DNA of 64,000 bases from Thalassotalea sp. 1_MG-2023 (GCF_030546745.1 NZ_JAUOPD010000006.1:1-64000); one strand, 5' to 3'. Positions 34,584 to 43,805 are shown, counted from the first letter of the stretch. The notes: generated by a model not told the origin, from the sequence alone. A program made the numbers and translations.

Positions 34584-36869
34584 TTAAAAGCGATAACCTA
34601 CAGTTAAGTGAATAGTACGCGGATCACCATAGTAACCAATTAGTGTGGTGTCTCCACCAAAACCAGGACCATATGAGCCGTCAGGATTACGGCTAGTAAA
34701 GTTATAACCGCCTACCATGTATTCTTCATCGGTAATATTTTTCGCGTGTAAACCACCGTACCAGTTGCCGTCATTGCTTTCCCAAGCAATGCTCGCATTA
34801 ACTTGGCCAAAACCTTCTTGATTCAATGAATCATCATCTTCAAAAATGATGTATTCATCACGATAGTAATAACCGGCGTTAAACATAAAAATACCCATGT
34901 CTGTTTCTAATAAGTAGTTTGCAGAAACATTAAAGGTATTATCAGGGGTATTTGATAAACCTACTAACGGAACATTAATATTTTCATCTTGTTCTATATC
35001 GGCTGAAATGTGCCCGTAAGCCATGTTTATCGTTAAGTTCTCACTGGCCAACCATGTCACTTCTGCTTCAATACCCTGTACATCAGAGCTTGCCGCATTT
35101 GCTAAGTTTTGACCTAAATCTGTTGGGTTTTCTTGCGGTAGAACAACAATATATTGTCTGTCTTTATGTTTAGTTGCAAAGGCGGTGATGTTGGTTCTTA
35201 GGTTATCCGTCCAATCTTTTTTCATACCAATTTCGAAAGAATCAACAATTTCTGGATCGGCTGCGTTTTCATTAGCACCAGCACGAGGGTTAAAGGTACC
35301 TGATTTAAAGCCTTGTGAGTAACTAGCAAAATACATGGTATCTCTGTCAGCCTGATATTCTATACCTACCCGCGGTGTAAAACGTGACCACTCATCAGAT
35401 TTCATGGTATCTAATATACCGTCGCCATTACTATCTTTACCAAGCACTTGTGTTTGCGGTAAATTAGGGTCTTGTGTATAACCATCAACCCAATTGTCAT
35501 AAGGGTAGACAATACTTGCATAAGTATCTGAATATACATCAGCTTTACGTTCTTCTTTGGTATAACGTGCGCCTAAAGTTAAAGACAATTTATCGGTTAA
35601 ATCAATATTACTTTGTAAATAGGCAGCAACAGAATCGCTTTCATTACAACCTGATTTCTCAGCGGTTAAGCTTAAAAAGATGATGGCGTCATACTTACCA
35701 CAAGATTCACCCGAGTATTGGTACAAGCCACCCACAATATTAAAACCGTTACCGCGATAATTAGCTTGAATTTCATGACTTGAATTTTCGTCATCATATA
35801 CGGCTGGTACATCAAAAATTTGTAGGCCGGTGTTATCAAAGTCAATGTTGGTTGGAGAGTAACTTTCACGTTTTGCACCAACGTATTTTAATGAAAGGTT
35901 GTCTGTTGCTTGCCAGTCAATGGTTAAGCTTATGCCTTCAAGTTCAACTTTATTCCAGGTAGGTAAACTTGTGTATGAATCGTATTTACTGTCAGGAATT
36001 GGCGCATCGGGGGCTAATAAACTCGGTAATAAACGGTACCCACCTTTTGAGTTAGAATCGTCATCGGTTTTATCCCAGGCTAAACGCATAAAGAGGTCGT
36101 CACTTGCATGGTATTCAAGTGTTAATCGTGATGCCGTTAGATCTTTGTTGTAGTTTTCAGTATCTTCACCAGCAGGTGCTACCAAAAATTCACCAAAGCC
36201 GTCTCGGTTTAATGTGCCGTGGCCAAAGCCAAGATAAAGTTTTTCATCAATTAAGGGAATTTGGCCGGTAATTTTTAAATCACGTTGGTTATAACTACCA
36301 ACTGTTGCTTCGATGTTAAACTCAGTGTCACCCGACATAGGTTTTGTGACATATTTAATTGCACCACCTGTGGTGTTTTTACCGTAAAGTGTGCCTTGTG
36401 GCCCGCGTAAAACCTCAATGCGTTCAACATCAAGTAGATCAAGTACAGCTCCTTGCGGTCGAGCCATGTAAACGTCGTCGATGTAAATACCAACGCCAGG
36501 TTCATAGCCCCAAAGAGGATCTTGTTGACCAATACCACGAATAAAAGCGGTAAGGGTTGAATTTGTACCTCGACTCGCTTGTAAGGTGGTATTTGGTGAA
36601 AAACGTTCTATTTCAGTAATATTCGCAATACCATTTTCTGCTAATTCAGCAGCGCCAACTGATGTAACGGCGATAGGTACTTCTTGCAGACTTTCTGTAG
36701 TTTTACGCGCGGTTACTTCAATGCGTTCTAACCCTTGTTTTTTCGCACTCTCATCTTGTTCAGCAGCAATAATATTGCCTGAAAATAACGCTGAGCTAAT
36801 TGCGATTGCACAGAGTGACTTGGTGTAGCGTGAAGCCTTGTTGCTCACAGTTACGTTTGTATATTTCAT
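34584..36869 (-). CDS. TonB-dependent outer-membrane receptor
   Basis: This 761-residue protein has a signal peptide (about residues 1-35, ending NIIAA), a TonB-box-like segment (LERIEVTARKTTESLQEVP), a plug domain (AFIRGIGQQDP, YIDDVYMARPQG, IEVLRGPQGTLYGKNTTGG) and a 22-strand barrel ending in LTVGYRF with terminal Phe. It belongs to the broad proteobacterial FecA/CirA-like group common in marine Alteromonadales. The ligand is not readable. Its divergent promoter region is shared with the 3-hydroxybutyrate operon, so it may import a hydroxybutyrate oligomer or ester; this is inference. Confidence 0.9.
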   Translation of the reverse strand: MKYTNVTVSNKASRYTKSLCAIAISSALFSGNIIAAEQDESAKKQGLERIEVTARKTTESLQEVPIAVTSVGAAELAENGIANITEIERFSPNTTLQASRGTNSTLTAFIRGIGQQDPLWGYEPGVGIYIDDVYMARPQGAVLDLLDVERIEVLRGPQGTLYGKNTTGGAIKYVTKPMSGDTEFNIEATVGSYNQRDLKITGQIPLIDEKLYLGFGHGTLNRDGFGEFLVAPAGEDTENYNKDLTASRLTLEYHASDDLFMRLAWDKTDDDSNSKGGYRLLPSLLAPDAPIPDSKYDSYTSLPTWNKVELEGISLTIDWQATDNLSLKYVGAKRESYSPTNIDFDNTGLQIFDVPAVYDDENSSHEIQANYRGNGFNIVGGLYQYSGESCGKYDAIIFLSLTAEKSGCNESDSVAAYLQSNIDLTDKLSLTLGARYTKEERKADVYSDTYASIVYPYDNWVDGYTQDPNLPQTQVLGKDSNGDGILDTMKSDEWSRFTPRVGIEYQADRDTMYFASYSQGFKSGTFNPRAGANENAADPEIVDSFEIGMKKDWTDNLRTNITAFATKHKDRQYIVVLPQENPTDLGQNLANAASSDVQGIEAEVTWLASENLTINMAYGHISADIEQDENINVPLVGLSNTPDNTFNVSANYLLETDMGIFMFNAGYYYRDEYIIFEDDDSLNQEGFGQVNASIAWESNDGNWYGGLHAKNITDEEYMVGGYNFTSRNPDGSYGPGFGGDTTLIGYYGDPRTIHLTVGYRF

Positions 36870-36987
36870 ACTTCCCCCGATGGATTTCTTCTTATCTTTT
36901 TTATCTTTAGGTTTATGTTTATCGTTTTTGCAGTGATTATGTTTTAGTCGATTAATAATGTAGTCGAAGCGTTTCCATCTGTATGTG

Positions 36988-37002
36988 GTACTTAAGTACT
37001 AT
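36988..37002. promoter_or_regulatory. 15-bp motif with 12-bp perfect palindrome in divergent promoter region
   Basis: GTACTTAAGTACTAT contains the perfect palindrome GTACTTAAGTAC (36988-36999). It sits 119 bp from the receptor start and 147 bp from the permease start. It repeats the motif at 30221-30235 with one change. The rest of this 279-bp region (36870-37148) is AT-rich and shows the AGGAA ribosome site of the permease gene but no other clear element. Confidence 0.5.
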
Positions 37003-37148
37003 ACCTATTTCTGCCTTGGCGTTTAATAATGAATGCGTCATTTATGTGTTGACTGTTGGTAAAAACATCAACCGTAACTATGCCGCGTGTTTTGAGTGAT
37101 ATATGTTTTTGGTCAAACAATAATTCTAATAGAACGCAGGAACGGCTT

Positions 37149-38444
37149 ATGATAAGTATGATTGGCTTGGTAGGAGGGCTGGTATTGCTCGTGATTCTTA
37201 CCATGCGGGGGATGAATTTATTCATTAGCGCCCCGTTGTGTGCATTATTTGTTGCACTCACAAATGGTATGACGTTGCTCACGGGTGATGTACATTTTGT
37301 TAATACCTATATGTCTGGTTTTACCAGCTTTATTGCTGCTTGGTTTTTCATGTTTTTGCTTGGTTCACTGTTTGGCAAATTTATGGAAGATACGGGAGCT
37401 GCTGACAGTGTAGCGCGCTATATCGTAGACAAGCTAGGCATGAAAAAAGCCGTGTTTGCTGTAGTAGCTGCTTGTGCCATTTTAACCTATGGTGGTGTCA
37501 ATTTATTCGTAGTTGCATTTTCGGTTTATCCGATGGCGTTAAGTTTATTTAAAGATGCTAATCTGCCGCGACGTTTTATTCCAGCAACACTCGCCTTTGG
37601 TTCGGTTACCTTTACCATGACATCTGCTGGTTCACCAGAAATTCAAAATTGGATCCCAATAAAGTATTTAGGCACTACGCCTTATGCGGGTTGGGAAGTT
37701 AGCTTAGTTGTTGCTGCATTTATGGCACTTTTTGGTTATTGGTGGTTGAACCGATTAATTGGTAAAGCTGTCGCAAATGGAGAAGTTTTTGAACACCGAG
37801 AAGATGATCCTGAAATACCTGAACGTGACTATCCACACCCAATCACAGGCGTCATTCCTTTATTGGTGGTGCTTGGCTTATCGTTTACGTTACATCATGA
37901 TTTCGGTCATAACGCATTAATTATTGCATTGGCCGGTGGTGTGATCAGTATTTTACTGATCAATAATAAATATTTTCATCATCTTTCTAATGCGGTTACA
38001 GAAGGCACTAATGGTGCGCTTATCGCTATAGGTAATACGGCAGCGGTTGTTGGGTTTGGTGCAGTTGCTAAATCAACAGATGGTTTTCAATTAGCCGTTG
38101 AAATTATGACTCAAGTGCCGGGCAATGAACTCATTGGTGCTGCCGTTGCAGTAACTGTGATTGCAGGTCTAACAGGATCAGCATCAGGGGGGCAAGCAAT
38201 TGCTTTACCTTTATTAGCACCACATTATTTAGATCAAGGCGTTAATCCAGAAGAGCTTCACCGAGTAGTTGCAATAAGTTCAGGAGCATTAGATACCTTG
38301 CCACATAACGGTTATGTGGTAACAACCATTAGAGCAATCTGTAAAGAAACGCATGCCAGTGCATATTGGTCGATGTTTGCTATGACAGGTATCGTCCCTC
38401 TGATAGGCTTAATACTTGCCATTAGTTTGTTTATATTATTTTAA
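37149..38444 (+). CDS. GntP-family permease, probably for 3-hydroxybutyrate or similar acids
   Basis: This 431-residue transporter has 12 or more membrane helices and GntP-family segments (MISMIGLVGGLVLLVILTM at the N-terminus, TAAVVGFGAVAKST, GLTGSASGGQAIALPLLAP, SSGALDTLPHNGYVVTT). Members move gluconate, lactate or D-3-hydroxybutyrate with protons. Genes downstream for hydroxybutyrate oxidation and CoA transfer point to the last. The chosen ATG at 37149 has AGGAACGG upstream; a longer in-frame start at 37056 would add 31 polar residues and has no support. Confidence 0.85.
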   Translation: MISMIGLVGGLVLLVILTMRGMNLFISAPLCALFVALTNGMTLLTGDVHFVNTYMSGFTSFIAAWFFMFLLGSLFGKFMEDTGAADSVARYIVDKLGMKKAVFAVVAACAILTYGGVNLFVVAFSVYPMALSLFKDANLPRRFIPATLAFGSVTFTMTSAGSPEIQNWIPIKYLGTTPYAGWEVSLVVAAFMALFGYWWLNRLIGKAVANGEVFEHREDDPEIPERDYPHPITGVIPLLVVLGLSFTLHHDFGHNALIIALAGGVISILLINNKYFHHLSNAVTEGTNGALIAIGNTAAVVGFGAVAKSTDGFQLAVEIMTQVPGNELIGAAVAVTVIAGLTGSASGGQAIALPLLAPHYLDQGVNPEELHRVVAISSGALDTLPHNGYVVTTIRAICKETHASAYWSMFAMTGIVPLIGLILAISLFILF

Positions 38445-38459
38445 TAAAAAGAGAACCTT

Positions 38460-39629
38460 ATGATGAATTTTCAACGCACTATTTTTATGTTTTTACTTGT
38501 GTTTGCTAGCAACCTTTGGGCAAGCGACCTTATCGTAGAAAAACAAAAGTTCACCTTAGATAACTTCAAAACTTTTAATGGCAAATTGATCAAACAAGTG
38601 AATGTTGGCTGGGAAGCTTACGGCACGTTGAATGAAGATAAATCGAATGTCATTTTAATCACGCACTACTTTACGGGTAACTCACATGCTGCAGGAAAAT
38701 ACAGTAAGCAAGATGCAATGCCTGGCTATTGGGATAGCATTATTGGCCCAGGAAAAGCAATTGATACAAACAAATACTATGTCATTAGTTCAGATACGTT
38801 AGTCAATGCTGGTGCCTTTGATAAAAATGTGATCACAACAGGGCCAGCAAGTATCAACCCAGATACGGGCATGCCCTATGGCCTAAGCTTTCCTGTAGTA
38901 ACGATTCGCGACTTTGTTAACGTACAAAAGGCGCTAATCGAAAGTATGGGAATTACAAAGCTACATGCTGTTGTTGGTGCTTCAATGGGCTCGATGCAAG
39001 CGTTAGAGTGGGCGGTAGCTTACCCTGATATGGTTGAGCGTATGGTGTCTGTTATTGGTATTGGTCAGTCGGATGCATGGTTAGTTGCAGGCTTGGAAAA
39101 GTGGGCAGCCCCGATAAAACAAGATCCTAACTGGAATAATGGCGATTATTATCAAAGCGAAGGGCCAAATACTGGTTTAATGCAGTCACTTGCAACAATC
39201 ACGCAAGAGGCAATGCACCCTGCAATTTTTAATGCCTCGAATCCAAACCATAAAAATATAATGGGCGATGCACTCCATGATATTAAAGCGACCTTTCCAG
39301 TAGTAGATTGGCTATATGGAGCTGCGAAAGCACGATTAAACACTATGGATGCAAATCATATTTTGTACTTAGTGCGCGCAAGCCAATTATTTGTTGCTGG
39401 TCATAATGATGACTTAGCAGCAAGTTTAGCGAAAGTAACAGCGAAGTCACTATTTTTACCCGCAAGTAATGATTTATTGTTGTTTCCCGAAATGGCGAAA
39501 AAAACCCATGAAATGTTAGGTGATAAAAGTCAGTATGAAGAAATTAAGGGCATGTGGGGACACTTAGACGGTTTATTTACCGTTCAACAAAAAGCCAAAA
39601 CATTGAGCGACTTTTTGGAGCAGGAGTAA
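38460..39629 (+). CDS. Exported MetX-like alpha/beta hydrolase
   Basis: This 389-residue protein is built like homoserine O-acetyltransferase (MetX): GWEAYGTLNEDKSNVIL, HYFTGNSHAAG and the nucleophile elbow GASMGSMQALEWA with Ser175. A candidate Asp lies in ASNDLLLFP and a His in MWGHLDGLF. Unlike MetX it starts with a signal peptide (residues 2-21, ending NLWA), so it acts outside the cytoplasm and cannot be a methionine enzyme. In an operon for hydroxybutyrate use it may hydrolyse esters or oligomers before uptake. It overlaps the dehydrogenase start (TAATG). Confidence 0.82.
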   Translation: MMNFQRTIFMFLLVFASNLWASDLIVEKQKFTLDNFKTFNGKLIKQVNVGWEAYGTLNEDKSNVILITHYFTGNSHAAGKYSKQDAMPGYWDSIIGPGKAIDTNKYYVISSDTLVNAGAFDKNVITTGPASINPDTGMPYGLSFPVVTIRDFVNVQKALIESMGITKLHAVVGASMGSMQALEWAVAYPDMVERMVSVIGIGQSDAWLVAGLEKWAAPIKQDPNWNNGDYYQSEGPNTGLMQSLATITQEAMHPAIFNASNPNHKNIMGDALHDIKATFPVVDWLYGAAKARLNTMDANHILYLVRASQLFVAGHNDDLAASLAKVTAKSLFLPASNDLLLFPEMAKKTHEMLGDKSQYEEIKGMWGHLDGLFTVQQKAKTLSDFLEQE

Positions 39630-40396
39630 TGAAAAATAAAACCGTACTGATAACTGGAGCTGCAAGTGGTATCGGCTTTAGTATCGCCCAGTTACTAGCA
39701 AAACAGCAGGCTAACGTTATTATCACTGATGTCAGCGAACAAGCTGCGCAACAGGCGAAGGAAAGATTAATATTACAGGGCTTTGCGGCGCAAGCATTTA
39801 AACTGGACGTAACACATGAAAATGATATTGAGCGTTTAATTGAAGCGCTTAGTAATACTTCCGTTGATATTTTAATTAACAATGCTGGTATACAACATGT
39901 TTCGCGGTTAGAGGACTTCCCGATGGGGGCTTGGCAAAAAATCATTGATGTACTGTTAACTGGGCCAGCAAGAACCTGTAAAGCTATATTACCTAAAATG
40001 CGCGAGCAAGGTTTTGGCCGTATTATCAATATAGGTTCGATTCATGGCTTAGTTGCTTCACCGTTTAAATCGGCATACGTTGCAGCTAAACATGGGCTGA
40101 TAGGTTTTTCTAAGGTTATCGCGCTAGAAACTGCTGATTGCAATATTACCATCAATACTATTTGTCCTGCTTATGTCAAAACGCCGTTAGTCGAAAAACA
40201 AATAGCTGACCAAGCGAAAGAACACGGCATCAGTGAAGATGAAGTCATTGAAAAAATTATGCTCGCACCTATGCCAAAAAAAGCGTTTATCGATATGGAT
40301 GAGATTGCCGCAACCGTGCAATTTCTTGCGAGTGAAAATGCTAGAAACATGACCGGTCAAGCTCTAGTGCTAGATGGCGGTTGGACAGTGAAATAG
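39629..40396 (+). CDS. bdhA: D-3-hydroxybutyrate dehydrogenase
   Basis: This 255-residue short-chain dehydrogenase has the NAD site [17 protein letters not shown] near residue 90, the catalytic segment [22 protein letters not shown] (Ser, Tyr and Lys) and the ending VLDGGWTVK. These blocks are diagnostic for 3-hydroxybutyrate dehydrogenases, which oxidise D-3-hydroxybutyrate to acetoacetate. GGAG lies just ahead of the ATG at 39629; an upstream in-frame start at 39554 only reads the previous gene. The product feeds the CoA-transferase encoded next. Confidence 0.92.
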   Translation: MKNKTVLITGAASGIGFSIAQLLAKQQANVIITDVSEQAAQQAKERLILQGFAAQAFKLDVTHENDIERLIEALSNTSVDILINNAGIQHVSRLEDFPMGAWQKIIDVLLTGPARTCKAILPKMREQGFGRIINIGSIHGLVASPFKSAYVAAKHGLIGFSKVIALETADCNITINTICPAYVKTPLVEKQIADQAKEHGISEDEVIEKIMLAPMPKKAFIDMDEIAATVQFLASENARNMTGQALVLDGGWTVK

Positions 40397-40404
40397 GAGG
40401 TATT

Positions 40405-41115
40405 ATGTCTGGATTTAATAAGGTAGTAGCAAGTTACCAAGAAGCACTTGCCGGTCTTGAAGACAATATGACAATTATCGCAGGTGGCTTTGGCCTCTGT
40501 GGTATACCAGAAAACTTAATTCAAGAAATAAAACGTAAAGGCACCAAGGGGCTAACAGTAGTTTCTAATAATTGTGGCGTTGATGACTTTGGCTTGGGGG
40601 TGTTACTTAAAGATCGCCAAATTGAAAAAATTATCGCTTCATACGTTGGAGAAAACGCGGAATTTGAACGCCAAATGTTAAGTGGTGAATTAGAAGTTGT
40701 GCTTACTCCGCAAGGCACATTAGCGGAGAAAATGCGAGCAGCTGGTGCCGGTATCCCTGCTTTCTATACTGCGACAGGTTATGGGACACCTGTTGGAGAA
40801 GGCAAAGAGGTTAGAACTTTTAACGATAGAAATTATATTCTTGAGGAAAGTATCAAAGGTGACTTTGCCATAGTCAAAGCATGGAAAGCGGATACTTACG
40901 GTAATCTTATTTATCGTAAGACAGCACGAAATTTTAATCCGATGGCTGCAACAGCTGGCAAGATAACAGTTGTTGAAGCGGAAGAAATAGTTCCAGCAGG
41001 TGAATTAGATCCCGATCAAATTCATACGCCAGGGATTTACGTTGACCGTTTGATACAGGGAACATTTGAAAAGCGCATAGAACAAAGAACCATTAGACAT
41101 TCAGGAGAACAATGA
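40405..41115 (+). CDS. scoA: 3-oxoacid CoA-transferase subunit A
   Basis: This 236-residue alpha subunit of the heteromeric CoA-transferase has [17 protein letters not shown] near residue 20, [17 protein letters not shown] and [14 protein letters not shown]. With subunit B it transfers CoA from succinyl-CoA to acetoacetate for entry into central metabolism. AGGAGG at 40395-40400 sets the ATG at 40405. It overlaps subunit B by four bases. AtoD is an alternative name for this family; the dehydrogenase neighbour favours the succinyl-CoA:acetoacetate role. Confidence 0.92.
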   Translation: MSGFNKVVASYQEALAGLEDNMTIIAGGFGLCGIPENLIQEIKRKGTKGLTVVSNNCGVDDFGLGVLLKDRQIEKIIASYVGENAEFERQMLSGELEVVLTPQGTLAEKMRAAGAGIPAFYTATGYGTPVGEGKEVRTFNDRNYILEESIKGDFAIVKAWKADTYGNLIYRKTARNFNPMAATAGKITVVEAEEIVPAGELDPDQIHTPGIYVDRLIQGTFEKRIEQRTIRHSGEQ

Positions 41116-41774
41116 TCATGGCATTAACGCGAGAACAAATGGCAATGCGAGTTGCACAAGAACTACAAGATGGTTTCTACGTTAATCTAGGTATTGGCAT
41201 TCCAACATTAGTGGCTAATTATGTACCGTCGAATATGGAAGTGATGTTGCAATCAGAAAATGGCTTACTTGGGATGGGACAGTTTCCTACTGAAGAAGAA
41301 ATAGATGCTGACTTAATAAATGCGGGCAAACAAACGGTCACTGTTGCCAAGGGTGCATCAATTTTTTCTAGTGCTGAATCATTTGCGATGATACGTGGTG
41401 GTCACGTCGACTTAACGGTATTAGGCGCATTTGAAGTTGATGTACATGGCAATATTGCTTCTTATATGATCCCTGGAAAATTAATTAAAGGCATGGGCGG
41501 CGCGATGGATTTAGTTGCAGGTGCAGATAATATTATTGTGACCATGACACATGCCTCTAAACACGGAGAGTCAAAGCTATTATCACAATGTTCATTACCT
41601 TTAACGGGGAAAGGCTGCATCAAAAAAATACTAACTGATTTAGCGTATATTGAAATCATTGACGGTAAATTTCATTTACTAGAACACGCGCCAGGCGTTG
41701 AAATTGAACAAATAAAAGCGCTTACTGCAGGCGAATTAGTCGTGAGCGAGCACGTAAAAGAAATGAATATTTAG
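41112..41774 (+). CDS. scoB: 3-oxoacid CoA-transferase subunit B
   Basis: This 220-residue beta subunit has the catalytic glutamate in the conserved [10 protein letters not shown] and the block [14 protein letters not shown]. It completes the acetoacetate-activating enzyme with the preceding gene. Two in-frame ATGs (41112 and 41118) are possible. AGGAG at 41103-41107 is 4 bases before the first and 10 before the second, so 41118 is also reasonable. It is the last gene of the operon, followed by a long inverted repeat. Confidence 0.92.
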   Translation: MIMALTREQMAMRVAQELQDGFYVNLGIGIPTLVANYVPSNMEVMLQSENGLLGMGQFPTEEEIDADLINAGKQTVTVAKGASIFSSAESFAMIRGGHVDLTVLGAFEVDVHGNIASYMIPGKLIKGMGGAMDLVAGADNIIVTMTHASKHGESKLLSQCSLPLTGKGCIKKILTDLAYIEIIDGKFHLLEHAPGVEIEQIKALTAGELVVSEHVKEMNI

Positions 41775-41779
41775 TTTTC

Positions 41780-41843
41780 AAAGCGCTTGATTGGTGTTTA
41801 AACCGGCTCCCACGGTAAAAAAAACATCAAGTTCAAGCGCTTT
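41780..41843. terminator. 11-bp inverted repeat after the hydroxybutyrate operon
   Basis: AAAGCGCTTGA (41780-41790) is repeated inverted as TCAAGCGCTTT (41833-41843) with a 42-nt loop and a short T run after it. It lies between the convergent scoB and winged-helix genes and may end both transcripts. The loop is long for a typical factor-independent terminator. Confidence 0.4.
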
Positions 41844-41854
41844 TCATCTATTTT

Positions 41855-42145
41855 TTAAACACTGCCTACTATGTTTCGTAGAGCTGCTAAATGTCCGTTA
41901 TATGCTTCTCGTCCTGTTTTAGATAGTGAGAGCCAAGTTCGCTGTCTACCCATATTTGAACGCTTTTGTGCGCACAGATACTGGGCGTCTTCGAGTGCTT
42001 TCAAGTGTTTTGAGAGTACAGAGTCACTCACCTCAAGCTTTTCTCGTAACACTTTAAATTCTATTTCTGCTGTTGCTGCTAAAATGGCACAAATTTGTAA
42101 ACGATTTTGTGCATGAATGAGCGGATCAAAGCTAACATTATTCAT
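41855..42145 (-). CDS. Winged-helix DNA-binding regulator
   Basis: This 96-residue protein is a single winged-helix domain (MarR/ArsR-like, HTH_34 style): AQNRLQICAILAAT, FKVLREKLEVSDSVLSKHLKALEDAQYL (recognition helix), then a wing with GRQRTWLSLSKTGREAY. Such short regulators usually sit with a membrane protein whose gene they control. It overlaps the upstream membrane-protein gene (42138-42620) by 8 bases. The chosen ATG (42145) fits the family; the longer in-frame ORF reads the neighbour. The likely binding sites are the three palindromes at 42634-42706. Confidence 0.82.
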   Translation of the reverse strand: MNNVSFDPLIHAQNRLQICAILAATAEIEFKVLREKLEVSDSVLSKHLKALEDAQYLCAQKRSNMGRQRTWLSLSKTGREAYNGHLAALRNIVGSV

Positions 42146-42620
42146 GGTTACCGTTGTCCTTGATGTAATTACCTGTTGAGTAATGATGCAATAAATAAGC
42201 AAGTACAATTGCATTGAGTAGACCGCCAATATAGGCGCTATATTCAAATCCATTCACGCTTAAAGCGCGAGTCAGTATAATGACTGCACCGAAGAAAATG
42301 CCTGACAATAAATGATAAAAACATTCAGCTCTACTCTTTGGTAGTACCTTAGGTTTTATGCCAAGTAAATGACTGCTGTAGAGATAAAAGGCGACACTTG
42401 CCAGAAAGCAAATTGATGAAATAATTAAACCGAGCATCCAAAGGTTCTCATGTCGGGTAGATGCCCAAGAAAAAGTCATCATTCCGTAAAAAAAGGCCAT
42501 AATGACGGTCAGCCAAAGTGGAGGCCTGATAAGTTTATTGGTACTACTATCTATATTCGCTAAATTATCGAGAGCTAGTTTAGCTTCTTCTGCCGATATG
42601 TTTTGTTCTTTATTTTTCAT
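42138..42620 (-). CDS. Four-helix membrane protein paired with the winged-helix regulator
   Basis: This 160-residue protein has an N-terminal cytoplasmic stretch rich in charged residues, then four hydrophobic segments (about residues 35-52, 60-80, 103-122 and 128-145). I do not recognise a named family. It is first in a two-gene unit with the regulator, just downstream of an operator-covered promoter, so its level is probably set by that regulator. Confidence 0.75.
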   Translation of the reverse strand: MKNKEQNISAEEAKLALDNLANIDSSTNKLIRPPLWLTVIMAFFYGMMTFSWASTRHENLWMLGLIISSICFLASVAFYLYSSHLLGIKPKVLPKSRAECFYHLLSGIFFGAVIILTRALSVNGFEYSAYIGGLLNAIVLAYLLHHYSTGNYIKDNGNHE

Positions 42621-42633
42621 GATTACCCCTGTT

Positions 42634-42706
42634 ACTTTCCGTAATGGAAAGTAATATAATCTATACTTTCCGAGTTGGCAAGTTAAAACTTTCCGTATTG
42701 GAAAGT
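42634..42706. promoter_or_regulatory. Three ACTTTCC-N5-GGAAAGT operator palindromes
   Basis: Sites lie at 42634-42652 (perfect 7-bp arms), 42665-42683 (one mismatch, GGCAAGT) and 42688-42706 (perfect). Centres are 31 and 23 bp apart. The middle site covers the -35 element of the minus-strand promoter and the first lies just downstream of its -10. The arrangement is that of an autorepressed regulator operon. The winged-helix protein at 41855-42145 is the expected binder. Confidence 0.7.
42653..42681 (-). promoter_or_regulatory. Promoter of the membrane protein-regulator pair
   Basis: On the minus strand TTGCCA (42681-42676), a 17-bp spacer and TATATT (42658-42653) form a good sigma-70 promoter about 33 bp ahead of the membrane-protein start. 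It is embedded in the three-site operator array, so bound regulator would block RNA polymerase. Confidence 0.6.
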
Positions 42707-42785
42707 TAGTGGGTGGATTTAGCTTTATACTATTGATTTTAATTGTTTTTAAATGTGTTCAGGTTGAGAGGCTAAATAAAATCCT

Positions 42786-43790
42786 TTATTTTTTACTAGT
42801 TGACTCCCTCTTTACCAGCCGTGGAATATGTTTAAACGTGACTTCGGTCGCCATACTTTCTTCTGGTTTTGTCATGCATAAAGCCAAATTTGCTGCTTGC
42901 TTAGCCATGGTTTCGATAGGGTAGTGTAGTGTAGTTAGCTTTGGCCTTGAATAGCGAGACAACAACACATCGTCAAAGCCGATGACTGAAATGTCATTGG
43001 GTACATGATAACCATTGTCTTCTAAGGTTGATATTGCACCAATCGCCATTGCATCGTTGTAGACAAATATCGCTGAGAATGGTTGACCACTTGTCAATAA
43101 GTTTTGGGCGGCAATTTCTCCACCTTGCAAAGTGGGTGCTTGATAATCAATCAGTTGCTCTTTAAGCGTGAGTCCATGCTCTGACAGAGTGTCTTTAAAG
43201 CCTTTAAGTCTTAGGGCTGGATCTTCAATAGGGTAGTGACTGCTAATACAAGCAAGTTTTTGATGAGACAATGTAATTAAGTGACGTGCTGCTATTTTAC
43301 CGCCTTCGATGTTATCTAACCAAATACAGCGTTCTTCCAAACCCTTAACAATTCTATCAATAACAACTAAGCCTTTTACCTTTTGTGTGAGCTCGATAAG
43401 TTGTGCGTCGCTTAACGCCTTGCTATGAACAACCATAACATCGCAACGGCGCTCAATGAGCAGATTAATTGCTTGAATTTCAGACTCCGCATTAATCTCA
43501 CTAGTACTTAATAGCAATTGCCGATGATGTTGCCGAGCAACTTGTTCTACGCCGCTGGCTAAAGAAGCAAAGAAAGGATCAGTTATATCAGGAATAACCA
43601 CGCCAATGGTTGTGCTTTTTTGCGTTACCAATGCCCGCGCATTCGCATTAGGAGTATAACCAAGTTGCAGCATCACTTTACTGACTTTTTCTTTGGTTTT
43701 TGCACTTACTTTTGGGCCGTTATTTACCACTCGAGAAACTGTTGCCACAGAAACACCAGCGATACGGGCTACATCTTTAATTGTTGACAT
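42786..43790 (-). CDS. LacI/GalR-family transcriptional regulator of the galactose genes
   Basis: This 334-residue protein has a LacI-type helix-turn-helix at the N-terminus (IKDVARIAGVSVATVSRVVNNG), the hinge helix (ALVTQKSTTIGVVIPD) and a periplasmic-binding-protein-like sensor domain (GFDDVLLSRYSRPKLTTL). It is divergent from galTKE and most likely represses it in the absence of galactose. An operator-like palindrome lies two bases from its own start codon, where a ribosome site would be, so autoregulation is likely. Confidence 0.88.
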   Translation of the reverse strand: MSTIKDVARIAGVSVATVSRVVNNGPKVSAKTKEKVSKVMLQLGYTPNANARALVTQKSTTIGVVIPDITDPFFASLASGVEQVARQHHRQLLLSTSEINAESEIQAINLLIERRCDVMVVHSKALSDAQLIELTQKVKGLVVIDRIVKGLEERCIWLDNIEGGKIAARHLITLSHQKLACISSHYPIEDPALRLKGFKDTLSEHGLTLKEQLIDYQAPTLQGGEIAAQNLLTSGQPFSAIFVYNDAMAIGAISTLEDNGYHVPNDISVIGFDDVLLSRYSRPKLTTLHYPIETMAKQAANLALCMTKPEESMATEVTFKHIPRLVKRESTSKK

Positions 43791-43791
43791 A

Positions 43792-43805
43792 TGTAAATGT
43801 TTACA
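43792..43805. promoter_or_regulatory. LacI-type operator next to the regulator start
   Basis: TGTAAATGTTTACA has perfect 6-bp arms (TGTAAA/TTTACA) around a 2-bp centre, the even-spaced form bound by LacI-family proteins. It lies immediately upstream of the regulator's ATG and probably mediates autorepression. Confidence 0.6.

Noticed and set aside
42709-42924. 71-residue plus-strand frame beside the operator array
   Set aside because: It overlaps the end of the LacI-type regulator in antisense and shows no coding character beyond hydrophobic bias.
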